From: Aricia agestis
Taxonomy: Eukaryota > Arthropoda > Insecta > Lepidoptera > Lycaenidae
DNA: 64,000 bases
Direction: 5' to 3'
Assembly (NCBI RefSeq): GCF_905147365.1
Contig: NC_056418.1
Coordinates: 2,727,262 to 2,791,261, forward strand
Part shown: positions 37,340-48,843 of the stretch, piece after piece
Numbering within the stretch: position 1 is the first letter of the stretch
Layout: each line of letters opens with the position of its first letter
Notes under the pieces: generated by a model
Told to the model about the DNA's origin: nothing
Databases searched by the model: none
The model's input: the letters and a program-made list of their open reading frames with translations, nothing else
Position numbers and translations under genes: made by a program

Positions 37340-37606
37340 GTACCATCGAGGAAATTGATTCCTAGGCAGACCAACATCATTGACGTAACGCGACCCAATG
37401 AGTTTCTAAAATACTAGAGTAGCAATGTCTTACAAAAGATTCTCAGAAATGCGTAACCACTTTTTTGTTCAAAAGACAATGTCAAGTCATAAACTTCCAA
37501 TCTAGTTACGTTAGTAACATAGAATATCATTGACGCGACCAAACTACGTAGGCATACGTAGGTCCCCCATCAGTTGGCACCTAGGAATCAACTTCTCTGA
37601 TAGTAC
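37340..37606. mobile_element. GTAC-ended MITE
   Basis: It runs from GTACCATCGAGGAAATTGAT to ATCAACTTCTCTGATAGTAC. The inverted terminal core is AATTGATTCCTAGGC. Related copies are at 47938-48093, 17857-18056 (SINE-interrupted) and 3533-3634 (rearranged). There is no coding content. Confidence 0.65.
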
Positions 37607-38499
37607 ATTACTTTTTAATTATTTAAATGTTGATATACTCAGGCCTCAAATTAAAATGTTAAATGAATATTTTAAAATTAATATTAATTAAGTACCGTAA
37701 GTATAATCTCACGTTACGAAATTACGATCTTTTTTATTTTTGCTTGTATTGAATTATATTTAAAATAAATTATGTTGCTTTTATAATAATGTTATTATTG
37801 GTTTTATTATTAAGAAAATAATAACTTATAATATACCGTTCAATGGGCTCGAATATCCAAAATTTAAATGTAAGTACTATCTTTGTCATCTTTATCTCTT
37901 ACTTTTAATAATATAGAATACTTATAGATTTTTTTTAATTCTATATTTCAAATTAATGTAAAAGTCTTGTGTTACAGTTATTTAAGTCATATTGTAACAT
38001 AAATTAATAAATGTATCTTTATTTATTATTATGTATTATTTAAAAAAGTACCCAAATCCGCCACCGATAATGATTCAACCGGTGGGTTTGTAACCATGGT
38101 TTGTAAGCAGTAAGACGTCTACGTAGGATAGTACCTACTCAGTGGACCAGTGGTACAGACTACAGTTTATGTCGTATCACGTATGCCTTGTGCAAATGTA
38201 GCCAAAAGGACTAATTGATCAATATAGGTTTAATTAAATTTTCCGCCTTTTTTTCTTAAGAGCGCTTTTGCAGTTTGCACTACGATTTACGACTTGCGAG
38301 TTGCGACTTACATTACTTACTAGTTTCGACTTACGACCAAATATTATATTATACTTACTACCCCCGGCGTCGCACGGGTATAAAATATATGTATAGCCAC
38401 TGAAAAAATGATTAAAATTGATAGCCTATGATCCTTCACGTGGTCTACTTTTTATCTGTGCCAAATACCATAAAAATTTCTCCTAAAGTAGTTCGCGAC

Positions 38500-38930
38500 A
38501 ATATAAGCCCATTCAAATAATTTCCCCCGTTTTTCCACATTCTCCTATACTTAATTAGTCTTATGCCACGGCCGCATATACGTAGTCGATGCTTCGTACG
38601 ATAGACGCAGGTGCGGCCGGGCCATTAGCGTGATAAAATATAGCGCATAGCCTTCCTCAATAAATGGTCTATCTAACACTGAAAGAATTTTTCAAATCGG
38701 ACCAGTAGTTCCTGAAATAAGCGCGTTCAAGTTAGCCCTTTCAAATAATTTTCCCCGTTTTTTCCACATTTTCCTGTATTTCTTCGCTCCTATTAGTCTT
38801 AGCATGATAAAATATAGCCTATAACCTTCCTCAATAAATGGGCTATGATCTAACACTGAAAGAATCATCAAAATCCGTTGCGTAGTTTTAAACATTAAAG
38901 GGAACAAAGCACGGAGCTATGAGCTCCGTG
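38500..38930 (+). repeat. Lepidopteran interspersed repeat, two partial units
   Basis: Two tandem degenerate units share CCCGTTTTTCCACATT, CTATTAGTCTTAG and CCTCAATAAATG. The block ends with a hairpin CACGGAGCtatgaGCTCCGTG at 38911-38929. A similar CACGGAGC/GCTCCGTG hairpin occurs at about 17005-17026. Confidence 0.5.
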
Positions 38931-39019
38931 GAACAAAGGGACATGAGGGAAAAAAGCGACTTTGTTTTATAATATTATGTATCTAAGATATTTAGTTTTA
39001 TTTTTCTTTATTTTCCGAT

Positions 39020-40319
39020 TTTCAGACCCTAATTCGCGAATTCCAAATTATAGGTCTCGGTCTGAACCTGGCGAAGTGTGAGCTTTTCATCCCCGATGAT
39101 TGTGAGGACAGAGACGGAATAATATCCAGCTTCAAGTCCGTCTCCCCAGAATTATCAGTGATTGAAAAGGATTCACTTTTTCTCTTGGGTTCACCCATTC
39201 TAGCCGATTCCTTTTCGGATTATATAAATGGAAAATTACGAAATTTTACTGAAAGTTTAGACCGTCTTCTCCAAATTAACAGTCACATGGCATTTACTTT
39301 GATTCGATTTTGTTTATTCGTCCCCAAATTTACGTATGTCTTGCGGTGTTGTCAGCTCTGGAAGTTTCCACAACTTCTTCATAGTTTAGATGACACCCTA
39401 AGACATACGCTTTCCACAATTTTAAACATAAAATTTGATGAACGTTCCTGGACCCAAGCTACACTCCCCGTAAGGTTCGGTGGCCTGGGAATACGAAAAA
39501 CATCAGACACAGCATTACCGGCGTACTTGTCCTCAGTCCACGCAAATCGCGCAATTATAGCCAGAATTTTAGAACCCTCGTCTTGCCCTTTGCTGACGAG
39601 GCCAAGGATGCCTGGGACATTGCTAGTGCCGGCAGTAAGGTCCCCGAGAACACATTTTCCCAAAGGCTCTGGGACGGGCCCGTCTGCGAACTGGTGCGTA
39701 ATAAACTGTTAAACACGTCTACCAGCGTCGCAGAACGGGCTCGACTTTTGGCTGTGGAGAGGTGGGAATCGGGAGCTTGGCTGCAGGCACTACCATCTAA
39801 AAACACCGGAACATTGCTGGACCGTAACACATTCCGCCTAGCCACTGCCTTGCGTCTTGGTACTCCCCATGTCGTCCCCCATCAGTGTGTTTGCGGCGCG
39901 CACGTAGACAGTTACGATCACCACGGGTTGTGCTGCTCGCGAAGCGCTGGACGCTTTTTGCGGCATCACAGCCTGAATGACCTCATTCGTCGGGCTCTTG
40001 TCACCGCCGGTATGCCAGCTATACTGGAGCCCTCCGGTTTGGCGCGCGACGATGGCAAGAGACCCGATGGAATGACCCTGGTCCCCTGGAATGTGGGACG
40101 GGCCCTTGTGTGGGACGCTACTTGTGTCGACACACTTGCCCCGTCATACATAAGTTTTTTAGACAGATATCTAAGAAGCTTATTGAAGCCACCCGAGACC
40201 CCAGAACCGGGAGCTACCTGGCACAGCGGATAGCAATTGCCATCCAACGTGGCCATGCTTTTAGCTTGCTGGGCACTCTGCCAGGTGGGGACGACCTGGG
40301 GAAGTTTTTCTTTTTATAG
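39020..40319 (+). pseudogene. Decayed non-LTR retrotransposon ORF with restriction-like endonuclease end
   Basis: Frames shift near 39580 and 40150. In order the reading gives LPVRFGGLGIRKTSDTALP, DRNTFRLATALRLGTPHVVP, a Cys/His cluster CVCGAHVDSYDHHGLCC, then KRPDGMTLVPW followed by LVWDATCVDT, and finally TGSYLAQRIAIAIQRGHAFS ending FFFL-stop at 40319. A Cys/His finger followed by R/K-P-D and a downstream D fits the PD-(D/E)XK restriction-like endonuclease at the C-terminus of early-branching LINEs (R2/R4/HERO-type). The clade is not certain. Upstream RT catalytic motifs are absent: the copy is 5'-truncated, and two frameshifts make it non-functional. Confidence 0.7.
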
Positions 40320-41040
40320 CTTTATACTTTAAGTTTGTATATATTTGTATATTTTAGATTGTATGTTTTAGTGTTTAGATAATATTATGTTTGTAAATAC
40401 TTGGATTTAATATCATTAAAGATGTAGATATTTATATATTACATATTGTATAGAGTTAAGAGTACGCTCATTTTGGGTAACTTTGAATTGCGGCTTAACT
40501 TTGAACAATACAATTAAATTGCAATTCAAAGTTGCCCAAAATTACTGTAAGTATAGATTATAGAATATTATGTCCGAATTCCGAATCCGATAACCCAAGT
40601 TTCACGGTTGAAAAGTGAGGTTTATTAGATTTAAATAGACAGGTACCGTACCACATACCGTACCTCACTTTTCTCAGGATCCACATGGATTTGGATGCAT
40701 AAGCTATTATGCTGCGGCCGCACATGCGTAGTGCTTCGTGCAGTCTGTGTGTATCGTCCAATGGTATCGTCTCATAGCACGAAGCTTTGTGACGATATTA
40801 TAGAAATAGTTTTACGTCTACTCCGGACCGTATCCTTAAATTAATCGTAACTCGAAAGCGCTCAAGAGGCATTGCCTTGCCTACTTTATAGGTCAGAAAT
40901 TTAAAAAAATCTGATACCGCTGTCAAAAGTCAAGGTGACAGCATCTTTCAAGTGTCAACCTGTTGAAGAAGAAGGAGAATGCTTATAATCTTGAGCAATA
41001 TAAATAAAATTTAATAAAATAAATTGTTTTTAAGTATATA

Positions 41041-41969
41041 ATGTTTTCCCTTGCAAAGGTTGGGTCTCTGCTAAAATGTGGAATTACTCCTTTATCCATC
41101 CGAACCTTATATACCACTAAAGCTTTGAATTTAAAAGAACGTAAGTTGATTTATTTATTTTCCCTTAATCTTCGAAGATATAATTATAACCTAAAACGTT
41201 TTTATAGTTGTAGAACGTAAAGAAGGTTCGACTTTAACTATCGAAGGAGTGACTGTTAAGTCTCCCAACACGGACCTTCTGGTTCGCGCGGAGAAAATAA
41301 AAGAGTTGGCGCCTATAGAGCGGAACGAACATGGGAACCCCTGCTATATGTGCGCTCTTCAGTTGGACGTTAAACACACAGATGTGTTGATACTGAGTCA
41401 GTTTGTCAGATCTGATGGGTGCATGCTGCCACGCAGAATCACGGGATTGTGCCATAGGCAGCAGAAGAAAATCGGAAAGTTAGTCACAATGGCACAAAAA
41501 GCAGGTAAGTAAATATCTTTATTTTTCCCCTCTTATGCTATACGCAGCATGTTATTCATGGTCATTTGCTGTCTTTCTTTGCAATGTGACTTTTTCATTA
41601 TGCTAGACAAAGACAAGTTGAGCTTGTATTGCTTGCTAAATATTAGTTTGGTGATAAATCTATAAAAACTTGGTATGAGTGAATATGCTGACAAATAACA
41701 TAACAACACAAGTACACTAAAGAATTATTATTTTACATCAATTTGCCAAAATGAACTAAAACGAATTAATATACAACTGAAGTGCTAAGGGATAATAATA
41801 ATTATTGTTTGAAATTACAGGTCTCATGATAAATTTAACACCATCATACTGTAAAAAGGATCCAAAGAAGAGAAGAGACTACAAAAAGTTTAACACATAC
41901 TTTGACGAGAGTACTATATTTTTGAAGAATAAGGATATTCCAAAACCGTTGGACAGATTCAAACGCTAA
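41041..41969 (+). CDS. MRPS18A: Mitochondrial ribosomal protein mL66 (MRPS18A)
   Basis: Three exons (41041-41140, 41208-41504, 41821-41969) encode 181 residues of an S18-family protein, now placed in the large subunit of the mitochondrial ribosome. The N-terminus (MFSLAKVGSLLKCGITPL) is basic and hydrophobic, as expected for a mitochondrial presequence. Family signatures follow: VERKEGSTLTIEG, then NPCYMCALQLDVKHTD with a CxxC pair, DVLILSQFVRSDGCMLPRRI, and TGLCHRQQKKIGKLVTMAQK. This order matches the MRPS18A paralogue better than the B or C paralogues. All introns have GT-AG ends and phases agree (1 and 1). The length is close to the family's usual size, and no defect was seen. The ATG is the first in frame. 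The downstream flank carries a strong hairpin at 42152-42225. Confidence 0.92.
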
Positions 41970-42151
41970 AAGTACAATGGTGTAAAAAAACTAGAAAAAG
42001 GCAAAATATATTATGTTTTCAATCATAACTACTTTAAACTCTTTATTTACATTTAAGCTTTTGTAGAATTTCATTTCTGTAGTGATACAAAAATGAAATT
42101 TTACATATTTTTTCGTTGTATCAAGATTGAACTTTATACAATGTAAACCCC

Positions 42152-42225
42152 TAAGCGAGATCTCAGACGGCACACTTTTTGTGTGATGGCACACACAAAA
42201 AGTGTGCCGTCTGCGATCTCGCTTA
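42152..42225. repeat. 33-bp-arm hairpin downstream of mL66
   Basis: Left arm TAAGCGAGATCTCAGACGGC onward and the inverted right arm differ by a single base, with a loop of only a few bases. It lies 183 bp after the mL66 stop. It could be a foldback MITE or a stable RNA stem in the 3' flank; sequence alone does not decide. Confidence 0.7.
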
Positions 42226-42233
42226 ATCTCATA

Positions 42234-42420
42234 CTAGCTATTTGACAGAGCTTTGCTCGGTATTCGACAAAACACGAATAAAATGACATTTTCTAAAAAT
42301 GATTCCTAGCTAGATCGATTTATCGCCCTCGAAACCCCCTATATATATTAAATTTCATGAAAATCGTTGGAGCTGATTCTGAAATTCCAATCTATACTTT
42401 TAATATTATAATTGGGAAGA
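42234..42420 (+). repeat. Lepidopteran GAGCTTTGCTC repeat
   Basis: The block opens ACTAGCTATTTGACAGAGC, has a small GAGC-ttt-GCTC hairpin, then CCTAGCTAGATCGATTTATC and TTTCATGAAAATCGTTGG. Copies are at about 47172-47300 and 57325-57500. Class unresolved. Confidence 0.55.
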
Positions 42421-43795
42421 GTTTGTTTGGTTGTTTGAACGCGCTAATCTCAGGAACTACTGGTCCGATTTGAAAAATTCTTTTACTGTCGGATAGCCCA
42501 TTTATCGAGGAAGGCTATAGGCTATATTTTATCACGCTAAGTAAAATAGGAGCGAAGAAATAGAGGAAAATGTGGAAAAAACGGGGGAAATTATATGAAA
42601 GGGCTTATTTGAACGCGCTTTTTATTATACTACATAATACTTACTCAGGCTACTTAAAATTGCATTATAGAATAAAAGTAACTAATAAAATTTATAAAAC
42701 AAACCTGCTACTATGGCGATTGAGCGATCAGAATCGGAAATATGGACGCGAGAATTTCAGTCATATTTTCGCGTTTTACTATTTTTCTTGGGGTTGCATT
42801 TGAATTACGCATTATAGGGAGGGGCGGGAGAGGAGGGGGCGAGGGGGGAACCCCCTACCCCCTCCCTAAAGTTAGGAATTTGGTAGTTACCACGAAAAAT
42901 GTTTTTTTAGTTTTTGAGGTTATGTTAAATAAAACAACGAAATAAGTGGACTTACGATAAAATTAGTCTTTTTTGGGTGTGGGCAAACTCGGTTCAAAGT
43001 ATGTCTTATATTGTAAATAAACAGCTCCGATGCTGCGGGCATCTGCGGGCAACAAATTATAGGCACTTAATAAATTTGCACCCTGGCAAACTAACTAAAG
43101 GTTTAATTGCACCCCCTATATTTTTTATAGATATATTATAACAACTGGCTTCAATTAATTATTAGTCCACGGAGCCCCGCTACGCGGGGCTTCTATTTCT
43201 GGGTGGTTCACAAAAAATAACCACGATGGCTAAGGCGGGAGCTTCGCTGCGCTACGCTCCCGCCTTAGCAATCTAACCTAACCCAATCAAGTCGTATTGG
43301 GCCAGCACGGAGTGATACATTGCTATAATTAATTACCTAAGAATTGTATACTGTTCTTATATTTATGACACTTAAATACATTTTACAACAAATTACGCGT
43401 AAAACAAAACGTAGCTATAGTGAAAAATTAATATTATAGACATGTTAACAAATAATAATGTTCCGTCACACGTAACTTCAAACATGTATTAAAAAAAAAC
43501 TATGCATCACCTAGACACAAATTAGGTGTCATTTGAAAGGGGTAACATGGGGGTAACTAACCTCTATAAAATGCCAACGTTCCCCCCTCGACTCTACCTA
43601 TAATGCGTGATTCAAATGCCAACCCTTTTTCTTCAATGAAAATCTTCAAATTTTCAATGTAGCCTATGTCCTTTCTCAGACTCTAGAATAACTGTGTACA
43701 AAATTTTATTGCAATCGGTTCAGTAGTTTTGGCGTGAAAGCAAGACAGACAGACAGACAGAGATATTTTCGCATTTATAATATTAGTATGGATTA

Positions 43796-43838
43796 AAGTA
43801 AAAGACGTGTCATAAGTCTTATGACACGTCTTTTACTT
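43796..43838. repeat. 43-bp perfect palindrome
   Basis: AAGTAAAAGACGTGTCATAA plus G, a central T, then the exact inverted complement. It directly follows a repeat tail (AATATTAGTATGGATT). Confidence 0.75.
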
Positions 43839-43883
43839 AAAATATCTTATTTCCATGAAAATATCGATGAAAATGAATTCGCA

Positions 43884-43985
43884 TTGCGCGTGGCCAGCGC
43901 TCATCCCGGGGGTCCTGGGTAGGAGTCCCGCAGGCGGAACAAAAAGTTTTCAATATTCCTGGGTCTTGGATGTGTATTAAAATAA
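43884..43985 (+). mobile_element. tRNA-derived SINE, diverged copy
   Basis: The sequence GTAGGAGTCCCGCAGGCGG then GAACAAAAAGTTTTCAATAT and TCCTGGGTCTTGGATGTGTA matches the SINE bodies at 17911-18015 and 47710-47843. The B box is mutated here. Confidence 0.6.
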
Positions 43986-44049
43986 AATTTCAAAAATCCT
44001 AAATATATTTTATGTATAATATTATAAAAAATCCAGAAATATATCGATG

Positions 44050-44751
44050 TGTGGGATAATGCGTGGAGGCCAAAGGTGTTATGCCCGGTCAGGCCGGAGC
44101 CCACGTGATACATCTCAGCTGTCGTATATATACCGACGCGCTCAGAAAACTTCGATAGCGCGATGCAGGAATGTTAGGCGAATTGTGGGTACCGCCACAT
44201 CACTCCCTCCCGAAGACCGGAGGTCGAATCTTGAAGTCTTGTCGCTTGAGTCGCCAGTGCCAGTGAGTTCCAGTGAGTCGGAACTGTTGCAGTGAGTCCC
44301 AGTGAGTCGGAACTGTAAGCTGCTGCACGGGATCCAGTGAGTCGGATAAGCTGCCGTGCGGGGCCGATGCTACGTGCTGACCAGGAGAGATGTGCTCTGC
44401 TAGCTGACCGGTCGGTGTAGTGAGAAAGCCCGATGATGCCGATGCGGAGTCGCCCAGGCCGCGGTACATTGCGGCTAGTGGACGAGGTACCCGATGAAGC
44501 GATGCTGGCTGGCGCGATGCGGAGGGGCGGGGAGTGATGATAATGAAGGAGGCGTGTTCTGTCGAGGGTCACCAATGTGGGATAATATGCGTGGTGGCCA
44601 CAAAGGAAGATCTTCCGACCGAGCGAGGTGGTATGCTCGGTCAGGCCTAAGCCCACGTGATACATCTCAGCTGTCGTATATATACCGACGCGCTCAGAAA
44701 ACTTCGATAGCGCGATGCAGGAATGTTAGGCGAATTGTGGGTACCGCCACA
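44050..44751 (-). mobile_element. TRIM: miniature LTR retrotransposon with both LTRs and target duplication
   Basis: Direct repeats at 44050-44199 (150 bp) and 44576-44751 (176 bp, with about 26 bp of extra sequence) both start TGTGGGATAAT and end ACCGCCACA. They are bounded by a perfect 4-bp duplication GATG (44046-44049 and 44752-44755). Read on the minus strand, the sequence just inside the 5' LTR is TTGGTGACCCTCG, which resembles the tRNA primer-binding site of insect LTR elements. A purine-rich GGGAGGGAGTGA precedes the 3' LTR. The internal region is only 376 bp and encodes no gag or pol. The LTR carries a TATATATA promoter-like motif. Confidence 0.88.
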
Positions 44752-44850
44752 GATGCAATGAACATTTTAGTTCTAATACGATTCAACAGATGGCGTTTTA
44801 TTTTTTACTTCATTGTAACATAGAACTAATCATACTTATTAGTTACTAGC

Positions 44851-45711
44851 TGTTGCCCGCGACTTCGTCCGCGTGGACTTCAGTTTATAAAGCGCGATGC
44901 CAACAAAATTGGTGTCAAAAGCTTTTATAAAAAAAACCCTGGTACCCCTTAAATCAATACAGCTGTGCAGTGTGCACACAATAAGTATTTCATTTTTTAA
45001 TATTAAACTTTATATTTTATGGCAAATTTTAAAGCTTATTTAGCCCCCCAATTACACAACTTTACCCATAAACTATTTATAATTGATAGGTTTAAGGTTA
45101 CGTCACTGCACAGATAAAGTACTGAGTTATTTAATACCGTAGAATAGATATAACAATCGAAAAAAATCGAAACTTAAATGTAATATGATATCACCTCTTA
45201 TAGAAAGACTTTTGGGCAAGCGTCAGCGATGTAGAAGACGCACGGCGCCATCTATTATGAATTTTTGGAACTAATTTAATTTGAACAAATTTACGCATTT
45301 TCACCTCTTGACAACCCTTTTTTCCAGTAAAAAAGTAGCCTATGTCCTTTCTCAGGCTTTAGACTATCTGTATACAAAATTTCATTACAATCGGTTCGGT
45401 AGTTTTGGCGTTTGGCGTGAAAGCGAGACTGACAGACAGACAGAGATACTTTCGCATTTATATTATTAGTATAGATTATGTGCACACTGCACAGCTGTTT
45501 TTGGGTATTTTGATTAATAAAGGGCCGCGCTATACCGGATGGCAGCGGCGAGGCGAGCACTTTCAGCGCTGCCATTCCGGTGTAGCGCGGCCCTAAGAGG
45601 GGTACCACTTACCAGGGTTTTTAAAAGTTTTTAAATTTGATACAAATTTTGTTGACACTGCGCGCTATAAACTAAAGTCCACGCGGACGAAGTCGCGGGC
45701 AACAGCTAGTT
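44851..45711. repeat. Head-to-head lepidopteran repeats with central palindrome
   Basis: The left end CTAGCTGTTGCCCGCGACTT and right end AAGTCGCGGGCAACAGCTAG are inverted, and both adjoin CGTCCGCGTGGACTTcAGTTTATA-type sequence. Inside are CAGCTGTGCAGTGTGCACA in inverted copies and a perfect-looking foldback at 45531-45594 (AGGGCCGCGCTATACCGGAT and its near complement). A tail block GACAGACAGACAGAGATACT then TTATTAGTATAGATT lies at about 45430-45478. Confidence 0.6.
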
Positions 45712-46145
45712 ATTCATATTAATCACAGTAACATGAAGTTTTCACATTGTAAACTAAATTTAAGCAAATTGAAAATCTTTGTTTTGTAAATTTTATGTGA
45801 GTATTGATACAACAAAGGGACAAATGTCAAAAGAGTGTTGCTATTGCTTAAAAAAAAAAGTTTCGCCTCCTAGACATTCTTGACGCACTATACAGGAGTT
45901 TTTATGTTATTTGGCAAACATGAAGAATAGACCACGTGAAGGGACATAGGGTATTTTCTGCTGCATTTTGCACGGTTGCGTGAAATTCCTAAATCACGCA
46001 AGCGAAGCCGCGCGGAACATCTAGGTATATAATATAATAAAGTCGTAGGAAAGTCCATTCTGTATATTGAATATTTTTGTACAATAAAAAATACTTGGGA
46101 TGTGATCTACTACGCTAACGCGGACGAAGTCCCCGGCAACAGCTA

Positions 46146-46146
46146 G

Positions 46147-46198
<52 letters not shown>
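46146..46198. repeat. (TA)n microsatellite
   Basis: A pure TA dinucleotide run abuts the left end of the first 0.9-kb repeat (AAGTCGTCGTCGTAAGTCC). Confidence 0.9.
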
Positions 46199-46199
<1 letters not shown>

Positions 46200-46201
<2 letters not shown>

Positions 46202-47104
46202 TCGTCGTCGTAAGTCCAATTATATTTACAAGTGCGAGTCGGACTCGCGCACGATGGGTTCCGTACTACCCACTGGGGTGCCACCCAGTAGAAATGTGTT
46301 CTCCTTATCATAAATATTTGTAAAAATGTGGTATTAAGCGTGTACTCGATACCTGCACAGTTCTGCAGTCGTATCTCGTACTACTATAGAGAATAGACTA
46401 TAGCTGACTCGGTATCGTTGTAATATGCGCACTTCCATAGACCATACAGCTTCATACTGATCAAGAGTCAAACCAACCAACATATTTTTTAAATAATATT
46501 GTTACATTTAAAGTACGTACCTATAGTTACAGACGTCACTTTACTACTAATGTAAGTATTTGAACGGCTAATACAAGGTCAGCTTTTTTTTAACCCCCGA
46601 CAAAAAAGAGGGTGTTATAAGTTTGACGTATCAGGGGTAGAGATGGGCACGTACCTGGGTATTTACCCATCTACCCGGTATTTACCCTCACGTACCCGGT
46701 AAATACCCGTATCTACCCAAAAGGGCGGGTAGATAAAATTCAATACTTAAGTCACAACCACCTCAAGAACGGTAATAGCTAGAGAGTTGAAATTTTCACA
46801 GATTGTGTATATCCGTTGCCACTATAAAAACAAATACCAAAAACAAAATAAAATTAATATTTAAGGGGGGCTCCCATACAACAAACGTGATTTTTTTGGC
46901 CTTTTTTGCTCTATATCAATAATAGCAACAGGTAGGTACTTGAAATTTTCATACAATCTTTAGTTTTATCCCCTGGATCATGTTGACGTCCCTACTAAGT
47001 ATCTTATCTTGTACTTTTATCGAAAATCTAGTACTTTTAGAGAAAAAATATCTACTTTCTTTATTGGAAAACTTATAAAAGATAATATGAGCGATTCTTA
47101 CACA
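46200..47104 (+). repeat. 0.9-kb repeat, copy 1 (arm of large inverted repeat)
   Basis: The unit begins GTCGTCGTCGTAAGTCC at a TA tract and includes GAGTCGGACTCGCGCACGAT, AACCCCCGACAAAAAAGAGG and GGGTAGAGATGGGCACG. It ends at AGCGATTCTTACACAG. Copy 2 at 51822-52729 is its nearly identical inverse, and copy 3 at 52859-53297 repeats the first 438 bp in direct orientation. Confidence 0.85.
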
Positions 47105-47709
47105 GTATATTATTTACATAACATTATTAGTAATAATGATTATGTACAAACATTTACAATAATAAAATTATTACTAGCTATTTGACCGAGCTTTGCTCGG
47201 TATTCGATAAAACACGAATAAAATGACATTTTCTAAAAATAATTCCTAGCTAGACAGATTTATCGCCCCCGAAACCTATATAAGAAACCTGTATACGAAA
47301 AGATATAAGATACTTAAGTCCCGTAACCCGTTTCATCAAACAATCAAGTAATGTTAAATAAATAATGGCTTGTTAAATCAGTAAACGGCCTGTTAGAGCT
47401 ATCGAGTGTTCTACCATGCGCTAACGTCAAATCAAATCACCTAACATGGTGTTAAATTTATTCCTGGTCTAGAGGTCCATTCAATATTTTTATTCCTACT
47501 AGGTCTCAATGACGCTCGGGTGACTACACCAATAGCACCTTCCCTCCCCTACTACTGAAGGAAATCTAAGACAACAATTTTATCTATGGACGCTTCACAC
47601 CACGTCAGTCTGACCCCGTGCTAAGTACCTGAAGGACTTGTGTTACGGGTACCAGACAACGGAAATATATTTAATACTGTTATACTATACATATATTTAA
47701 GATTTTTAT

Positions 47710-47843
47710 TATATGATACACATATTTAATACACACCAATGACCCAGGAACTTTGAAAACTTTTTGTTCCGTGGGAGGGATTCGAACCCGCGACCCCCGG
47801 CTTGAGCTAGCGACAGCCCACCCACTGAGCCACAGAGGTCGTC
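47710..47843 (-). mobile_element. tRNA-derived SINE, best copy
   Basis: On the minus strand it opens GACCTCTGTGGCTCAGTGGG (A-box-like), then CCGGGGGTCGCGGGTTCGAA with the B box. It continues GAACAAAAAGTTTTCAAAG, TTCCTGGGTCATTGGTGTG and an AT-rich tail. Spacing of the A and B boxes fits an RNA polymerase III promoter. It is not a functional tRNA: no intact cloverleaf was found. Confidence 0.78.
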
Positions 47844-47937
47844 AAACAACAATTATATCCACTTTTGTAAATTAAGAAATTAATAGGGATGTAGACTATT
47901 TTTAGGAAATATATTTATTTTACAGATGTACCACCAA

Positions 47938-48093
47938 GGAAGTTGATTCCTATGCAATTGACAGACCAACGTTATTTGGTCGAATACTTATGTCAATTCA
48001 ATGTTAATTGTGATGTGTCAGCTGGGTTTGACGTAACGCAACCAAACTACTTATGTCCCCGATTTGCATAGGAATCAACTTCTCTGATAGTAC
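47938..48093. mobile_element. GTAC-ended MITE, 156 bp
   Basis: It runs from GTACCACCAAGGAAGTTGAT to ATCAACTTCTCTGATAGTAC, with TTCCTATGCA as inverted inner core. It is the shortest apparently uninterrupted member of the family seen at 37340-37606. Confidence 0.68.
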
Positions 48094-48804
48094 ATAAGTA
48101 TTTTGTTACACCTAAAAATATGTATAAAAAATAAATACACTCTTATTTCAATTAAAAAAATCACTTATTAAATATAAAAAATATTATAAAGTTATTAAGT
48201 AAAATATGTCCATTTTCGGTAATTCTATAATACAAACTCTCAAAAAAACAATAATTTGTATTAGATTTCGTTTACTGTCTACACCCCTATTATTGTATTC
48301 CTGCCTAATTACTGGTCAATAGTATGCTAAATACTTACATGACACTAATAAAAGACAATAAAATTAATTATTTGATTATTTAAAAATAATTTAAAATTTT
48401 CCCCGGTTTGGGGAAAATTTCCCCACTTTGTTATGGACATTACTGACCTGTTGAAGTTGAATTAATATTTACATTATTTTATCAAAATACTTTAAAAATA
48501 TGTTATCTTACCTATGAAATATTATTCCTTGATGTTTTTTGTGTAAGGTTGTATTGTTCTTGCACCATTTTACAACACAAGATGGCATATTTATTTTTAT
48601 TTATGAATGACAAAGACGTGTCACCGCGATGCAGTCTAATTGCGTAATGGCGGTACGATCGGCTTATTACAGTGCGAGTGTTTGTGCAAGATGTGTACAT
48701 ATGATCGCCTGGGCTTATTAAGGGTGCTTCACTCATTTCTTAATGGCAATCCGTCCGTACTTTTTTTACGTCCGTGCAAGTAACATAATTATGAACTAAC
48801 TAAA

Positions 48805-48807
<3 letters not shown>

Positions 48808-48840
<33 letters not shown>
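48808..48840. repeat. (GT)n microsatellite
   Basis: A pure GT run of about 33 bp lies in otherwise AT-rich intergenic DNA. Confidence 0.9.

Positions 48841-48843
<3 letters not shown>

Larger units (their letters stand above)
36421..41040. other. Intergenic region between the repeat-protein gene and mL66
   Basis: It contains the presumed 3' UTR with AATAAA (36548-36553), a small hAT MITE, a GTAC-ended MITE, lepidopteran short repeats at 38380-38930 and a decayed LINE end (39020-40319). The remainder (about 36880-37330 and 37610-38380) is AT-rich sequence in which I see nothing. Confidence 0.7.

Noticed and set aside
39379..40256. Several minus-strand ORFs of about 95 residues
   Set aside because: Shadows of the decayed LINE frame on the plus strand, which carries recognisable motifs.
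44174..44665. 163-residue minus-strand ORF
   Set aside because: It spans the TRIM internal region and LTR, has no gag/pol or other recognisable motif, and is rich in low-complexity Ser/Arg; an accidental frame in GC-rich DNA.
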